Shown here piece by piece: positions 27,762-37,003 of a stretch of DNA of 64,000 nt. Source of the stretch: Marinobacter fuscus. GTDB lineage: Bacteria; Pseudomonadota; Gammaproteobacteria; Pseudomonadales; Oleiphilaceae. Numbering within the stretch: position 1 is the first letter of the stretch; each line of letters starts with the position of its first letter. Where the stretch lies: positions 124,001 through 188,000 of the forward strand of contig NZ_PXNP01000009.1 of NCBI RefSeq assembly GCF_003007675.1. Direction: 5' to 3'. Under the pieces are notes generated by a model. The model was not told the DNA's origin. It did no database searches and was given only the letters and a program-made list of their open reading frames with translations. Made by a program: the position numbers and the translations under genes.

Positions 27762-28762
27762 GCGGTAGCTCCCCACCCGTATCCTTGCACAACCAACGCC
27801 ATCACCAGCAGAACAGCCAGCCACAACCTGACCCCACGATTCACCAGCGCAAGGGCGTTATCTATCGTTTCTGCCGAAGGCGCAGCGCCCTCTCCCAGCA
27901 CCGATCGTTGCTTGATGCCGCCTGCATAGGGGGCCGGGCCGCCAAGCTGAACACCTAAAGCCCCGGCACCAGCGGCCATCACCGGGCCCGCATTGGGGCT
28001 ATCCCAGGCAGGCGCCTGCTCGCGCCAGCACCGCAGCGCCAAGCGGGTGTTGCCCAGCAAGGCGTAGGTGAATGCCGTCAGCCGGGCGGGCAACCAGTTC
28101 AGGACATCATCGGAGCGGGCGGCAAATCGGCCGAAATACAGGTAACGGGGGCTGCGATAGCCCCACATGGCATCGAGCGTGTTGATCAAACGATGCAGAA
28201 CCACACCGGGCAAGCCTGCCAGCAAATACCAGAACAGACTGGAAAACACCGCATCCGCTCCATTCTCCAGCATCGACTCCGACGCAGCTGCGGCAATGCC
28301 CTCCTCAGTGAGCGCATTGGCATCCCGGCTGACAATCTGGCTGACCGCCCATCGGGCCCTGGCCTCATCGCCAGTCGCCAAGGCTGTCGAAACGGCCCGG
28401 CCATGCTCCGCCAGGCCCCGCAGTGACATGGCAAGCCACACACCCGCCACCTGTATCATCAGCCACAGCCAGCCCGTGAGCAGATACTCAAACGCAAGGG
28501 CCAGGCTAAGTACCGGAAGCACCGCAACCAACGTGGCCAGAACGCCAAACCCTAGACTCCGCGCGCGCTCCTCTGCCCGCGTATTCAGGGCCTGCTCCAG
28601 CAGCGACGCCCAATGCCCGAAGCCCACCAGCGGGTGCAAACGCCGGGGTTCACCCGCCAGTCGGTCAACCCCAACCGCTACTGCACAAATCAATACCGCA
28701 ACCAGAAACGTATTCAACACCAGACTCCCGGGTTCAATTGCGGGCAAGTCTACCTGAGTCAT
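27758..28762 (-). CDS. cbiB: Adenosylcobinamide-phosphate synthase (CbiB)
   Basis: Inner-membrane enzyme of about 334 residues that joins the aminopropanol linker to cobyric acid. Family signatures are DRLAGEPRRLHPLVGFGHWA near residue 40, IVSRDANALTEEGIAAAASE, ENGADAVFSSLFWYLLAGLP, GYRSPRYLYFGRFAARSDDV, LNWLPARLTAFTYAL and AWDSPNAGPVMAAGAGALGV. I prefer the ATG at 28762 over the GTG at 28777. It forms a two-gene coupled unit with the decarboxylase downstream and diverges from cobT, with only about 70 bp between them. Confidence 0.95.
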   Translation of the reverse strand: MTQVDLPAIEPGSLVLNTFLVAVLICAVAVGVDRLAGEPRRLHPLVGFGHWASLLEQALNTRAEERARSLGFGVLATLVAVLPVLSLALAFEYLLTGWLWLMIQVAGVWLAMSLRGLAEHGRAVSTALATGDEARARWAVSQIVSRDANALTEEGIAAAASESMLENGADAVFSSLFWYLLAGLPGVVLHRLINTLDAMWGYRSPRYLYFGRFAARSDDVLNWLPARLTAFTYALLGNTRLALRCWREQAPAWDSPNAGPVMAAGAGALGVQLGGPAPYAGGIKQRSVLGEGAAPSAETIDNALALVNRGVRLWLAVLLVMALVVQGYGWGATA

Positions 28763-28831
28763 CACAACACTTGACACCCTTACGACCGGGCGGGACTATT
28801 CCCGGCTTTCCACCCACAAGGATTCATTGCC

Positions 28832-29893
28832 ATGGCCCTGCCCGACAGCTGGCTGTCACCAATCCCAACACCTTCGCACAGTCATGCTGCCACCGCTTCG
28901 GAGCGCCAGAACACCCTCACCAAACCTCCCGGCTCCCTCGGCCAACTGGAACAACTGGCCATTACCCTGTGCGGCCAGCAACACACCGACCAGCCCAGTG
29001 CCGACCGGGTGCACATGGCCATCTTCGCCGGTGACCATGGCGTCTGCGACGAGGGCATTTCCGCCTTTCCGCAGGCGGTCACCGCCCAGATGATCGGCAA
29101 CTTTGCCGGTGGCGGCGCTGCCATCAGCGTGATGGCCCGGCAGCTCGGCGCCGCCTTGGAAGTGGTGAATCTGGGCACCGTGGGTGACGTGGCCGAGGGC
29201 CTGCCCGGCGTTATCGATGCCCGGATAAGACCCGGCACCCGCAACTTCGCGCTGGAACCGGCGATGACGGAACTCGAGGTTGCTGCGGCCTTGCAGGCTG
29301 GTGATGCCGCCGCAGAGCGTGCCCACCGGGCCGGAGCCGACCTGTTCATTGCCGGCGACATGGGCATCGGCAACACCACATCCGCCAGCGCCATCGCCTG
29401 CCAGTTGCTGGGGCAACCACCGGAATCGCTCACCGGCCCGGGCACCGGTTTGAATGCCGAGGGCGTACGCCACAAGGCGGCGGTGATCACCAAATCGCTG
29501 GCCCGCCACGGCAGCGACACCGCGCCTCTGGCGGTGCTGGCATCGCTGGGCGGGCTGGAAATCGCCGCCATCACCGGCGCCATTCTGGGCGCGGCCAGCC
29601 GGGGCATTCCCGTGCTGGTGGATGGTTTTATCGTTTCGGTAGCCGCGCTGGTGGCCTGCAAACAGCAACCGGAACTGCAACATTGGCTGCATTTCGCCCA
29701 CCATTCCGCCGAGCCGGGGCATAAGGCCGTCTTGCAGGCGCTCATGGCCCAGCCCCTGCTGAACCTTGGCATGCGCCTGGGCGAAGGCAGTGGCGCGGCG
29801 GTGGCGGTGCCATTGCTGCGGGCCGCCTGCGCCCTGCACAACCAGATGGCCAGCTTTGCCAGCGCCGGGGTCAGCGACCAATCCGGCGACTGA
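28832..29893 (+). CDS. cobT: Nicotinate-nucleotide:dimethylbenzimidazole phosphoribosyltransferase
   Basis: Cytoplasmic enzyme of 353 residues that activates the lower-ligand base into alpha-ribazole phosphate. It shows [34 protein letters not shown], the [12 protein letters not shown] segment and the late [12 protein letters not shown] with the catalytic Glu. An AAGGAT ribosome site lies nine bases before the ATG. In many homologues the DMGIGNTT stretch reads EMGIGNTT, a conservative change. With bluB apparently lost, the base may come from outside the cell or from a gene elsewhere. cobC follows 25 bp later. Confidence 0.96.
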   Translation: MALPDSWLSPIPTPSHSHAATASERQNTLTKPPGSLGQLEQLAITLCGQQHTDQPSADRVHMAIFAGDHGVCDEGISAFPQAVTAQMIGNFAGGGAAISVMARQLGAALEVVNLGTVGDVAEGLPGVIDARIRPGTRNFALEPAMTELEVAAALQAGDAAAERAHRAGADLFIAGDMGIGNTTSASAIACQLLGQPPESLTGPGTGLNAEGVRHKAAVITKSLARHGSDTAPLAVLASLGGLEIAAITGAILGAASRGIPVLVDGFIVSVAALVACKQQPELQHWLHFAHHSAEPGHKAVLQALMAQPLLNLGMRLGEGSGAAVAVPLLRAACALHNQMASFASAGVSDQSGD

Positions 29894-29918
29894 ACGGCCG
29901 ATAAAGGAGACTATCAGG

Positions 29919-30518
29919 ATGACCACGACGCTAATCGATCTGATCCGCCACGGCGAACCCGAAGGCGGCCAGATGTTCCGGGGCAGCAAGGACGATCCGC
30001 TCAGCGAGAAAGGCTGGCAACAGATGCGGGCTGCCGTGAACCGCCAGGATCGCTGGGACGTGATTGTCAGCTCCCCCATGGCCCGCTGCCGCCACTTCGC
30101 GAAAGAACTGGCCGAACAGCAGGGCCTGCCCCTGCACATTGAAGACCGGCTGCGGGAAATCGGCTTTGGCGAATGGGAAGGGCTCACGGCTGATCAGGTG
30201 CAAAAACAGTACGGCGATCAGCTGAACAAATTCTGGCAGGATTCGGTGAACTTCATCCCGCCCGGTGCCGAACCGGTTCCGGCCTTCTCCCAGCGCGTGC
30301 TGGCCGGATTCGAGCACTGGCAGGCCGCGCTGTCGGGCAAGCGGGTACTGATTGTCTGCCACGGCGGAGTCATCCGCATGGTACTGGCAAGCATCCTCGG
30401 CATTCCCCTGGAAACCTCCTTTACCGGCTTTGCCGTGCCCTACGCCTGCCGCAGCCGGATACAGATAGATCAATCAGCACACGGCGTGTTCCGCAGCCTG
30501 ATCAGTCACCAGCCTTGA
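29919..30518 (+). CDS. cobC: Alpha-ribazole-phosphate phosphatase, histidine phosphatase family
   Basis: Enzyme of about 199 residues that removes the phosphate from alpha-ribazole phosphate or adenosylcobalamin phosphate. It has the LIRHGEPEGG histidine motif, SSPMARCRHFAKELAE, REIGFGEWEGLTADQV and VCHGGVIRMVLA. The ATG at 29919 has AAAGGAG eight bases upstream; the longer frame would overlap cobT. The role as CobC is from the family pattern and its place right after cobT. Its end overlaps the convergent cobU gene by 17 bp. Confidence 0.9.
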   Translation: MTTTLIDLIRHGEPEGGQMFRGSKDDPLSEKGWQQMRAAVNRQDRWDVIVSSPMARCRHFAKELAEQQGLPLHIEDRLREIGFGEWEGLTADQVQKQYGDQLNKFWQDSVNFIPPGAEPVPAFSQRVLAGFEHWQAALSGKRVLIVCHGGVIRMVLASILGIPLETSFTGFAVPYACRSRIQIDQSAHGVFRSLISHQP

Positions 30519-31041
30519 GGGTCAGCGGTAGCCCGGCAACAGACATCACCACCTCGTCACAGTGCCCGGCCAAGGCCTGGTTCAACCAGCCCAGTTCATC
30601 GGCAAAGCGGCGGGTCAGGGCGTCCATGCCAATGATGCCAAGACCCACCTCGTTGCTGACAATCACCAGCGGCCCGGGGTAGGCCTGCACCGCTTGCAGA
30701 AAAGCCTCTCGTTCGGCGGAAAACACCTCGTCACCGGCCAGCAACAGATTGGTTAGCCACAGGCTCATGCAGTCGATCAGCAGCAAGGGCGCAGGCGCCT
30801 CGATACCCAGATTCTGTAACACACCGCCCAGCGCCAGCGGCTCCTCAGCCAGGCGCCAGTGTGTTGGCCGATGTTGCTGATGGCGCTGAATCCTCAAGGC
30901 CATTTCCTCATCACCCGCCGTGGCCGTAGCCACATACACCACCGGCACGCCAGCCGCTTCAGCGGCAGTCTGCGCCCGGGCCTCCGCCAGGCCGGTCTTG
31001 CCGGAACGTACGCCGCCGGTCACCAGTAATTTTCTATTCAT
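30502..31041 (-). CDS. cobU: Adenosylcobinamide kinase / guanylyltransferase (CobU/CobP)
   Basis: Cytoplasmic bifunctional enzyme of 179 residues that phosphorylates adenosylcobinamide and then adds GMP. It starts LLVTGGVRSGKTGLAEARA (P-loop), has VVYVATATAGDEEMALRIQR, then HQQHRPTHWRLAEEP with the guanylylated histidine, LLIDCMSLWLTNLL and SNEVGLGIIGMDALTRRFAD. The gene runs opposite to cobC and overlaps its end by 17 bp. Confidence 0.96.
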   Translation of the reverse strand: MNRKLLVTGGVRSGKTGLAEARAQTAAEAAGVPVVYVATATAGDEEMALRIQRHQQHRPTHWRLAEEPLALGGVLQNLGIEAPAPLLLIDCMSLWLTNLLLAGDEVFSAEREAFLQAVQAYPGPLVIVSNEVGLGIIGMDALTRRFADELGWLNQALAGHCDEVVMSVAGLPLTLKAGD

Positions 31042-31093
31042 CGTGCGTTTTCCCTGTTAATCGGGCACAAGGTACACCAGGCAAACAGACAAC

Positions 31094-31102
31094 TGCTATA
31101 GT
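31094..31102 (+). promoter_or_regulatory. Extended -10 promoter candidate
   Basis: TGCTATAGT fits an extended -10 element and lies about 70 bp before the next ATG (31175). No good -35 is visible. It lies in the 133-bp gap between cobU (divergent) and the cNMP/CBS/DUF294 gene. Confidence 0.35.
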
Positions 31103-31174
31103 CTGGCCATACGCCGTGAACGCCGCGCCCCACCGCTGGCTTCCATTCTATTCTGCCCGGAGTCTGGAGAACCC

Positions 31175-33052
31175 ATGCAGGCCGAGCTGCTTGATATTCG
31201 CAACCACATTGCCCAACACGCCCCCTTCGATGAAATGCCCGAAGAGCTGCTGGAGCGTATTGTCTCCGGCATTGAAGTCAGCTACTACCGGGCGGGCACC
31301 CAGATTCTGGAATTGCACCAGCAAAATACCCAGCTGCACTATATTCGTAGCGGCGCCATAGAAATCTTCCGGCGCTCAGGTGAACTCTACAACCGACTGG
31401 GCGAAGGCGACATCTACGGCCAGTTCGGCCTGTTGCGTAATCAGAAAGTGCGATTTCCGGTCAAAGCCATCGAAGACTGCCTGATCTACAAGATTCCCCT
31501 GGAAACCTTTCAGCACCTTTGGGAAAACGACGAGAATTTCGCCGACTTTGTTGAAATTGAAGACCACAGCCGACTGCGCTCGGTGATTTCAAGGCAGCAG
31601 AAATCCAACGAACTCATGTCCTCCAAGGTCACACGGCTGATCTCACGCAAAACCGTCTCCGCGCCCACCACCGTACGCCTGCAGGAGGCCGCACGGATCA
31701 TGACCGACCACGGCGTCTCCGCCTTGCTACTGATGGACGAAACCGGCGAATCACCAAGGCTCAAAGGCATCATCACTGACCGGGATCTACGCACCCGGGC
31801 GGTCACCAACGCGCTGCCTTCGGAAACCCCGATCAGCGAAATCATGTCGGAAGGCCTGATCACCATCAGCGCCCGCAGCTACATCTTCGAAGCCATGCTC
31901 ACCATGCTGCACAACAACGTGCACCACCTGCCGGTGATGGAAGGCCACGAGGTTCGGGGTGTGATTGCTCTGTCTGACATTGTGAAATACGAAAGCCAGA
32001 GCAGCCTTTACCTGGTCAGCAACATCTACCACCAGAAAAACGTACTGGGCCTGAAAAAAATCAGCCGGGACGTGCGCGACAGCTTTGTGCGCATGGTGAA
32101 CGAAGACGCCAACTCCCACATGATCGGCAGCGCCATGGCAGGCATCGGCCGCAGCTTCAGCCAACGCCTGCTGGAACTGGGCGAAGAAAAACTCGGCCCG
32201 CCCCCGGTGCCCTACTGCTACATGGCCCTGGGCTCCATGGCCCGGGACGAACAACTGGTGGTTACCGACCAGGACAACGCCCTGGTACTGGACGACAGCT
32301 TCATCCCCGAAGAGCACGATGGCTACTTCCTGGCTCTGGCCAAATTCGTCTCCGACGGCCTGGCCGAGTGCGGCTACACCTACTGCACCGGCGACATCAT
32401 GGCCACCAATCCAAAATGGCGGCAGCCGCTGAAGGTCTGGAAAAACTACTTCACCGACTGGATCGACAACCCCAAGGCCGAAGCCCTACTCAACAGCAAC
32501 ATTTTCTTCGACCTGGACGGCATCCACGGCGAAACCCGTTTTGCCGAGCAACTAAAAGACCTGATCGCAACCAAAGCCAGCGCCAGCCAGCGCTTCCTCA
32601 CCTTCCTTGCGCGCAATGCCCTGAACCGCACGCCACCTCTGGGCTTCTTCCGCACCTTTGTTTTGGAAGAGGACGGCAAACACCAGAAAACCTTCAACCT
32701 AAAACGCCGGGGCACCGCACCCGTATCCGACCTGATCCGGGTGCACGCACTGGCCTGCGGCTCCCGCTCGCAGAACTCCTTCGAACGCCTGCAGGACATC
32801 GCCAAAACCAAACTCATGCTGGGCGACGACGCCGGCAACCTGCGCGACGCCCTGGAATTTATCTCCATCGTCCGCATCCGACACCAGGCCATCGCCATCG
32901 AAGAAGGCCGGGAGCCAGACAACAACGTGCGCCCGGAAGACCTCTCCCCCTTCGAACGCAGCCACCTGAAAGACGCCTTCCAGATCGTCAGCAACGCCCA
33001 GAAATTCCTGCGTTTCCGCTACAACGCCGGTGGAGCCACCCGCAATGTCTGA
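31175..33052 (+). CDS. cNMP-binding / CBS / DUF294 nucleotidyltransferase-like signalling protein
   Basis: Cytoplasmic protein of 625 residues. Order: a cyclic-nucleotide-binding-like domain at about 15-130, two CBS domains at about 155-275 (QEAARIMTDHGVSALLLMDE and HNNVHHLPVMEGHEVRGVI), a DUF294 nucleotidyltransferase-like domain at about 290-430 with LGSMARDEQLVVTDQDNALV, and the DUF294 C-terminal domain (RFLTFLARNALNRTPPLGFF). The nucleotidyltransferase motif GS-x-x-R-x-E-x-x-x-x-x-D-x-D looks intact, so transfer of a nucleotide to a protein or small molecule is possible; the substrate is unknown. The next gene, an exonuclease, starts within the last codons, so the two are translated together. 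This pair is common in gammaproteobacteria. Confidence 0.88.
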   Translation: MQAELLDIRNHIAQHAPFDEMPEELLERIVSGIEVSYYRAGTQILELHQQNTQLHYIRSGAIEIFRRSGELYNRLGEGDIYGQFGLLRNQKVRFPVKAIEDCLIYKIPLETFQHLWENDENFADFVEIEDHSRLRSVISRQQKSNELMSSKVTRLISRKTVSAPTTVRLQEAARIMTDHGVSALLLMDETGESPRLKGIITDRDLRTRAVTNALPSETPISEIMSEGLITISARSYIFEAMLTMLHNNVHHLPVMEGHEVRGVIALSDIVKYESQSSLYLVSNIYHQKNVLGLKKISRDVRDSFVRMVNEDANSHMIGSAMAGIGRSFSQRLLELGEEKLGPPPVPYCYMALGSMARDEQLVVTDQDNALVLDDSFIPEEHDGYFLALAKFVSDGLAECGYTYCTGDIMATNPKWRQPLKVWKNYFTDWIDNPKAEALLNSNIFFDLDGIHGETRFAEQLKDLIATKASASQRFLTFLARNALNRTPPLGFFRTFVLEEDGKHQKTFNLKRRGTAPVSDLIRVHALACGSRSQNSFERLQDIAKTKLMLGDDAGNLRDALEFISIVRIRHQAIAIEEGREPDNNVRPEDLSPFERSHLKDAFQIVSNAQKFLRFRYNAGGATRNV

Positions 33053-33767
33053 CGCCATCAAAAGCGCCAACAGCAAACAGAACTGGCCACAAAACTACGC
33101 AAACGCCGCCAGCCAGGCCAAAGACGACCGCATCCGCAGTTTCTACCAGGCTGGCTGCCCAAACCCGGACACCCCCATACGAGACGTCCCGCTACTGGCC
33201 CTCGACTTCGAAACCACCGGCCTGGAAGCCGACTACCACTCCATCGTCAGCATCGGCCTGGTACCCTTCACACTGAGCGCCATCCACCTGGGCCAATGCT
33301 GGCACCAAATCGTGCGGCCACAACTGCCACTGCACCAGGCCTCAGTCACCATCCACGGCATCACCCACAGCGAAATCGAACACGCGCCCGACCTCGAAGA
33401 CGTACTCGACCCCCTGTTCCAGCACCTCACCGGCCGAATCCCCGTGGTGCACTACCGCAACATCGAACGCCCCTTCCTCAACGTCGCCCTGCAACACCGC
33501 CTAGGCGAACAACTGCGCTTCCCGGTCATCGACACCATGGCCATCGAAGCCCACCTGCACCCCAACCGCAACCCCAGCGCCTGGCAACGCCTGCGCGGCC
33601 AGAAACCCATCTCCATCCGCCTGCCCGACAGCCGAACCCGCTACGGCCTACCCCACTACGCCGGCCACAACGCCCTGATCGACGCCATCGCCACCGCCGA
33701 ACTGCTGCAAGCCCAGATCCTCCACAACTTCAGCCCGGATACGCCGATAGGAGACTTGTGGGTCTAG
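33045..33767 (+). CDS. DEDDh-type 3'-5' exonuclease
   Basis: Predicted nuclease of 240 residues in the DNA polymerase III epsilon-like exonuclease family. ExoI motif is LALDFETTGLEADYHSIVSI, ExoII includes VVHYRNIERPFLN and ExoIII reads HYAGHNALIDAIATAELL, with the DEDDh acidic residues and histidine in place. I chose the ATG at 33045, which overlaps the preceding stop by 8 bases; a start at 33030 is possible but has no advantage. It pairs with the DUF294 protein gene. Its role in repair or RNA turnover cannot be told from sequence. Confidence 0.88.
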   Translation: MSDAIKSANSKQNWPQNYANAASQAKDDRIRSFYQAGCPNPDTPIRDVPLLALDFETTGLEADYHSIVSIGLVPFTLSAIHLGQCWHQIVRPQLPLHQASVTIHGITHSEIEHAPDLEDVLDPLFQHLTGRIPVVHYRNIERPFLNVALQHRLGEQLRFPVIDTMAIEAHLHPNRNPSAWQRLRGQKPISIRLPDSRTRYGLPHYAGHNALIDAIATAELLQAQILHNFSPDTPIGDLWV

Positions 33768-33810
33768 TCCAAAACAGTAAGCAAAGGGACGATGCCATCA
33801 AGGCCAGATA

Positions 33811-33920
33811 GTGAGCGTGCGGGATGGCTTTCCAAAAATTTCGAAGGCCATGGATGGCCTGAGAGAAGCGCACATGGATGTGCTCGTAGCGGTTTTTGGA
33901 AAGCCATCCCGCACGCTCAC
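33811..33920. repeat. 110-bp long palindromic intergenic repeat
   Basis: Two perfect 28-bp arms in inverted order (33811-33838 and 33893-33920, starting GTGAGCGTGCGGGATGGC) flank a 54-bp centre. The centre has two smaller hairpins, GGCCATGGATGGCC (33846-33859) and GCACATGGATGTGC (33870-33883), sharing the core CATGGATG. No coding frame uses it. The structure fits a dispersed extragenic repeat of the kind found in many copies in gammaproteobacterial genomes, but only one copy is in this window. Confidence 0.8.
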
Positions 33921-34025
33921 CCACTCCCAACCGCAAAGGCTAGGAAAATCAAACCCAAGGCCGAACCCATAGCCCAACCGCCAGGCAACCGCTAGAATGA
34001 CCCCAAACCAGCCAAAGGGGCCACA

Positions 34026-34604
34026 GTGACCACACCGATTGCCAGAACCTCCCCCATCGACGCCTTCAAACGCGCCAGAAGAATGTGGCTCAAAGGGGAA
34101 AAAATCAGCCTGGCCGCCCTCGCCGACGACCTCCACATCGGCCGCGCCACCCTGTTCCGCTGGGTCGGCAACCGCGACCTGCTGATTGGCGAAATCCTCT
34201 GGTCGCTCTACGAACCCCTTTACAAAGAAGCCCGGGAAATCACTCCCGGCCACGGCGTAGATTACGTCGTTGGCGTGTTCCGGCACATCAACACCACCAT
34301 CCTGCACTTCTCGCCGCTGCGTAAATTCCTGCACCAGGACCCGGAATACGCCCTGAAAATGCTTACCTCGTCCCACTCCACGCTGCACGCCCGCACCGTA
34401 GAAGTGAACACCCGCTTACTCAAAGACGAAGTCCGGGCGGGCCATCTCAGCCCACCCATGAACATCCAGAGCCTGTCCTACTTCATGGTGCGCATCGCCG
34501 AATCCTGCCTCTACAGCGACATCATCGGCGGACGCGAACCCCAGGAAGACGAACTCGAAGACGCCTGCACCGCCGTGCGGATACTGCTGGGCGGAAAAGT
34601 CTGA
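34026..34604 (+). CDS. TetR-like regulator, QsdR family
   Basis: DNA-binding regulator of 192 residues. The N-terminus has a TetR-like helix-turn-helix (SLAALADDLHIGRATLFRWV then GNRDLLIGEIL) and the C-terminus resembles the QsdR ligand domain (HINTTILHFSPLRKFLHQDP). It starts with GTG at 34026; the ribosome site is modest. QsdR of Rhodococcus controls a lactonase gene, but no such gene is adjacent, so the target is unknown. The palindromic repeat lies about 100 bp upstream. Confidence 0.8.
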   Translation: MTTPIARTSPIDAFKRARRMWLKGEKISLAALADDLHIGRATLFRWVGNRDLLIGEILWSLYEPLYKEAREITPGHGVDYVVGVFRHINTTILHFSPLRKFLHQDPEYALKMLTSSHSTLHARTVEVNTRLLKDEVRAGHLSPPMNIQSLSYFMVRIAESCLYSDIIGGREPQEDELEDACTAVRILLGGKV

Positions 34605-34685
34605 CGTGCCGACTGGCAAGGTGCCCATATGAAAGCTAACCTGACATCCAAACCCCGAAGGAACATGATCGCAAAGGAGCGCCTC

Positions 34686-35270
34686 ATGACACATACCACA
34701 AGCAACTATCGCCGTTTGACTACCACCGTGCTGGCACTTGCCTGCCTGCTACTGTCACCACTCAGCTTCAGCCAGTCACTGAGTGAAAGCGATGTCCAAG
34801 CCTTCATCCGAAGCATGCAAGCCATGCAACCGCTGCAGGATAAATATCAGGACGTATTCGATGCCGAAGAGGACGACGCAGACGACGACATCGACTTCTC
34901 ACGACTGATGTCAGACGGTATCCGCAGGATGAAAGGTCATCCGGCCTACAACGAAGTTGAAAGCCTGGTAAAACAACAGGGCTTCAGCGATATCGAAAAT
35001 TGGGCAAGTATCGGCGACAAAGTCGTGCAGGCCTGGTTTGCCCTGGAAATGGGTGCCCAGAGCCCGCAAATCCAGGCCGAAATGAACGCCGCAATGGCGG
35101 AAATCGAAAATAACCCCAATATGTCGGAAGCACAGAAAGCCCAGATGCGCGCCATGATGCAACAAGGGATGTCCGCCATGGCCACAGGCGCGTCAGCTCC
35201 GGAAGCCAACAAAAAGGCAGTCAGGCCTTACCTGGATCAACTCAAGGCCGTGATGGATACGGAGGAATAG
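34686..35270 (+). CDS. Small secreted protein of unknown function
   Basis: I do not recognise this 194-residue protein. The ATG at 34686 has AAAGGAG at good distance. It starts with a Sec signal (LTTTVLALACLLLSPLSFSQ) and then is almost all helical, with an acidic stretch (DAEEDDADDDIDF) and a Met/Ala-rich end (AQKAQMRAMMQQGMSAMATG). There is no membrane anchor or lipobox. It would be periplasmic or exported. It stands between a regulator gene and a chemoreceptor gene on the same strand, with about 80-90 bp on each side. Confidence 0.75.
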   Translation: MTHTTSNYRRLTTTVLALACLLLSPLSFSQSLSESDVQAFIRSMQAMQPLQDKYQDVFDAEEDDADDDIDFSRLMSDGIRRMKGHPAYNEVESLVKQQGFSDIENWASIGDKVVQAWFALEMGAQSPQIQAEMNAAMAEIENNPNMSEAQKAQMRAMMQQGMSAMATGASAPEANKKAVRPYLDQLKAVMDTEE

Positions 35271-35363
35271 CAGACTGCGGAGTTCAGGGCAGCGGCCTTT
35301 GGCAACGGGTTATTAGCGCTATTCTGTTTACAAATACACATTGTCGGCCAGGAGGCGCACCGA

Positions 35364-36938
35364 ATGTCACTCTCTTCTTCGCTCAACAATATCTCGGTCG
35401 GCAAAAAGCTCTCAGCCAGCTTTGCTCTGCTAGTGATAATGGCCGCAGTGATTGCCGGTTCAGCCATCAACATTTTCTCAGAATACAATCAGCGCTCCAT
35501 GATTGTGGCCGGAGCGGGCTCTGCCGAAAGCGCCTTGCTCGAAATGCGCATTGAAGAACGGAACTTTCAGCTGACCAGAAACGAGCGACACCGGCAGGCG
35601 GCCGAAGACTTACTAAACGATGCCATCGACACACTACAGGAGTTGCGTAAGCTCTTCATTGTACCCAACGATCATGCCCGGGTGGACTTTATTGCTGACG
35701 AGGGCAAAGCCTATTCTGCGCAACTTTCCGAGCTGGCCCGTAACCTCGACGCCAATCAAGCCACCATAGATGCCATCACCGACAAACTGAAGCAAAGTGG
35801 CATCGCAATGGTCGACAAAGCCGTTGAACTGCAGCAAATCCAGGAAAACCGGATGAAGGAGCAGTACAGCACAGCCATTACCACACTCGTCACCATCACT
35901 CTCGTAGCTCTGCTGGTGGCGGTCATGATTGCCTGGTTCATGATTCGCTCCATTACCGCCCCCATCCGTGAGGCGGTCGAAGTGGCCAACCGGGTCGCAG
36001 ACGGTGACCTTACCGTACGTGTGGAAAGCCAGCGGGGTGATGAGTTCGGCGCTCTGTTATCCGCCTTCTCCACCATGGTCACCAAACTCCGGGATCTGAT
36101 CCACCAGATTGGCAGCGATTCCTCCGGCATTGCCTCCGCCTCGGAGGAGCTCTCTACAGTGACCGACCAGACCCGCCGTGGCGTCTCGGAACAACGGGAT
36201 CAGACCGATCAGGTCGCCACCGCCATGAACGAAATGGTCGCGACGGTAAACGAGGTAGCCAAGAGCGCAGAATCCGCCTTTGAGGCAGCCCAAATGGCCA
36301 GCCAGACCTCCGGTGAGGGCGAGGCGGCGGTCTCCCAGACCCTGACTTTTGTGACCGACCTGAACACCAACCTGCAGGAAGTCATGTCGCAGATGCACGG
36401 CTTGCAGGGTGATATCCAGAACATCGGCTCCGTGCTGGATGTGATCAAATCCGTGGCCGAGCAAACCAACCTGCTGGCCCTGAACGCCGCCATAGAAGCC
36501 GCCCGGGCGGGCGAACAGGGGCGCGGCTTTGCCGTGGTGGCCGATGAAGTCCGCTCCCTTGCCCAGCGTACCCAGAGCTCGGCCCTGGAAATCGAAACCC
36601 TGATCACCACGCTGGTGAACAGCTCGGAAAGTTCGGTTAAAACCATGGAGGCGGGCACAGAGTTGGCGGGCCAGACCCTGCAGCGGGCGGAGAATGCGGG
36701 CGTGACCATTCGGGAAATGGCCCAGGCAGTCAGCGATATCCGGGAATACAACAGCCAGATTGCCACCGCGGCGGAACAGCAGTCATCGGTAGCCGAGGAC
36801 ATCAACCAGAACGTGACCCTGATTCGCGATGTGGGCGAACAGAGCGCGGCCTCTACCGAACAGGTATCCTCCGCCAGCGTAGAGCTGGCACGCATGGCCG
36901 AGGGCCTCAGTGCGCGGGTCTCGCAGTTCAAACTATAA
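35364..36938 (+). CDS. Methyl-accepting chemotaxis protein
   Basis: Transmembrane chemoreceptor of 524 residues. It has an N-terminal helix (residues 15-35), a helical periplasmic ligand domain of about 150 residues, a second membrane helix near 170-195, a HAMP domain ([20 protein letters not shown]) and a signalling domain with the hairpin tip [20 protein letters not shown]. The ribosome site is a strong AGGAGG. The ligand domain looks like a four-helix-bundle type; the attractant is unknown. A strong terminator directly follows the stop. Confidence 0.94.
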   Translation: MSLSSSLNNISVGKKLSASFALLVIMAAVIAGSAINIFSEYNQRSMIVAGAGSAESALLEMRIEERNFQLTRNERHRQAAEDLLNDAIDTLQELRKLFIVPNDHARVDFIADEGKAYSAQLSELARNLDANQATIDAITDKLKQSGIAMVDKAVELQQIQENRMKEQYSTAITTLVTITLVALLVAVMIAWFMIRSITAPIREAVEVANRVADGDLTVRVESQRGDEFGALLSAFSTMVTKLRDLIHQIGSDSSGIASASEELSTVTDQTRRGVSEQRDQTDQVATAMNEMVATVNEVAKSAESAFEAAQMASQTSGEGEAAVSQTLTFVTDLNTNLQEVMSQMHGLQGDIQNIGSVLDVIKSVAEQTNLLALNAAIEAARAGEQGRGFAVVADEVRSLAQRTQSSALEIETLITTLVNSSESSVKTMEAGTELAGQTLQRAENAGVTIREMAQAVSDIREYNSQIATAAEQQSSVAEDINQNVTLIRDVGEQSAASTEQVSSASVELARMAEGLSARVSQFKL

Positions 36939-36979
36939 AAAAAGCCGGCACCTGAAGGTTGCAGGTGCCGGCTTTACTT
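36937..36979. terminator. Bidirectional terminator
   Basis: Perfect 14-bp arms AAAGCCGGCACCTG (36941-36954) and its complement (36962-36975) with a 7-base loop, flanked by A-rich and T-containing ends. It separates the chemoreceptor gene from the convergent NSS transporter gene and can serve both. Confidence 0.85.
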
Positions 36980-37003
36980 GTATCAGGCCCGATGGGCCAG
37001 ACC

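Noticed and set aside
28856-30187. A 443-codon minus frame across cobT and cobC
   Set aside because: It crosses two well-supported genes and has no conserved features.
33811-33920. The palindrome considered as an insertion-sequence end or plain terminator
   Set aside because: There is no transposase or target duplication, and 28-bp perfect arms with two inner hairpins are not typical of a terminator; a dispersed repeat fits better.
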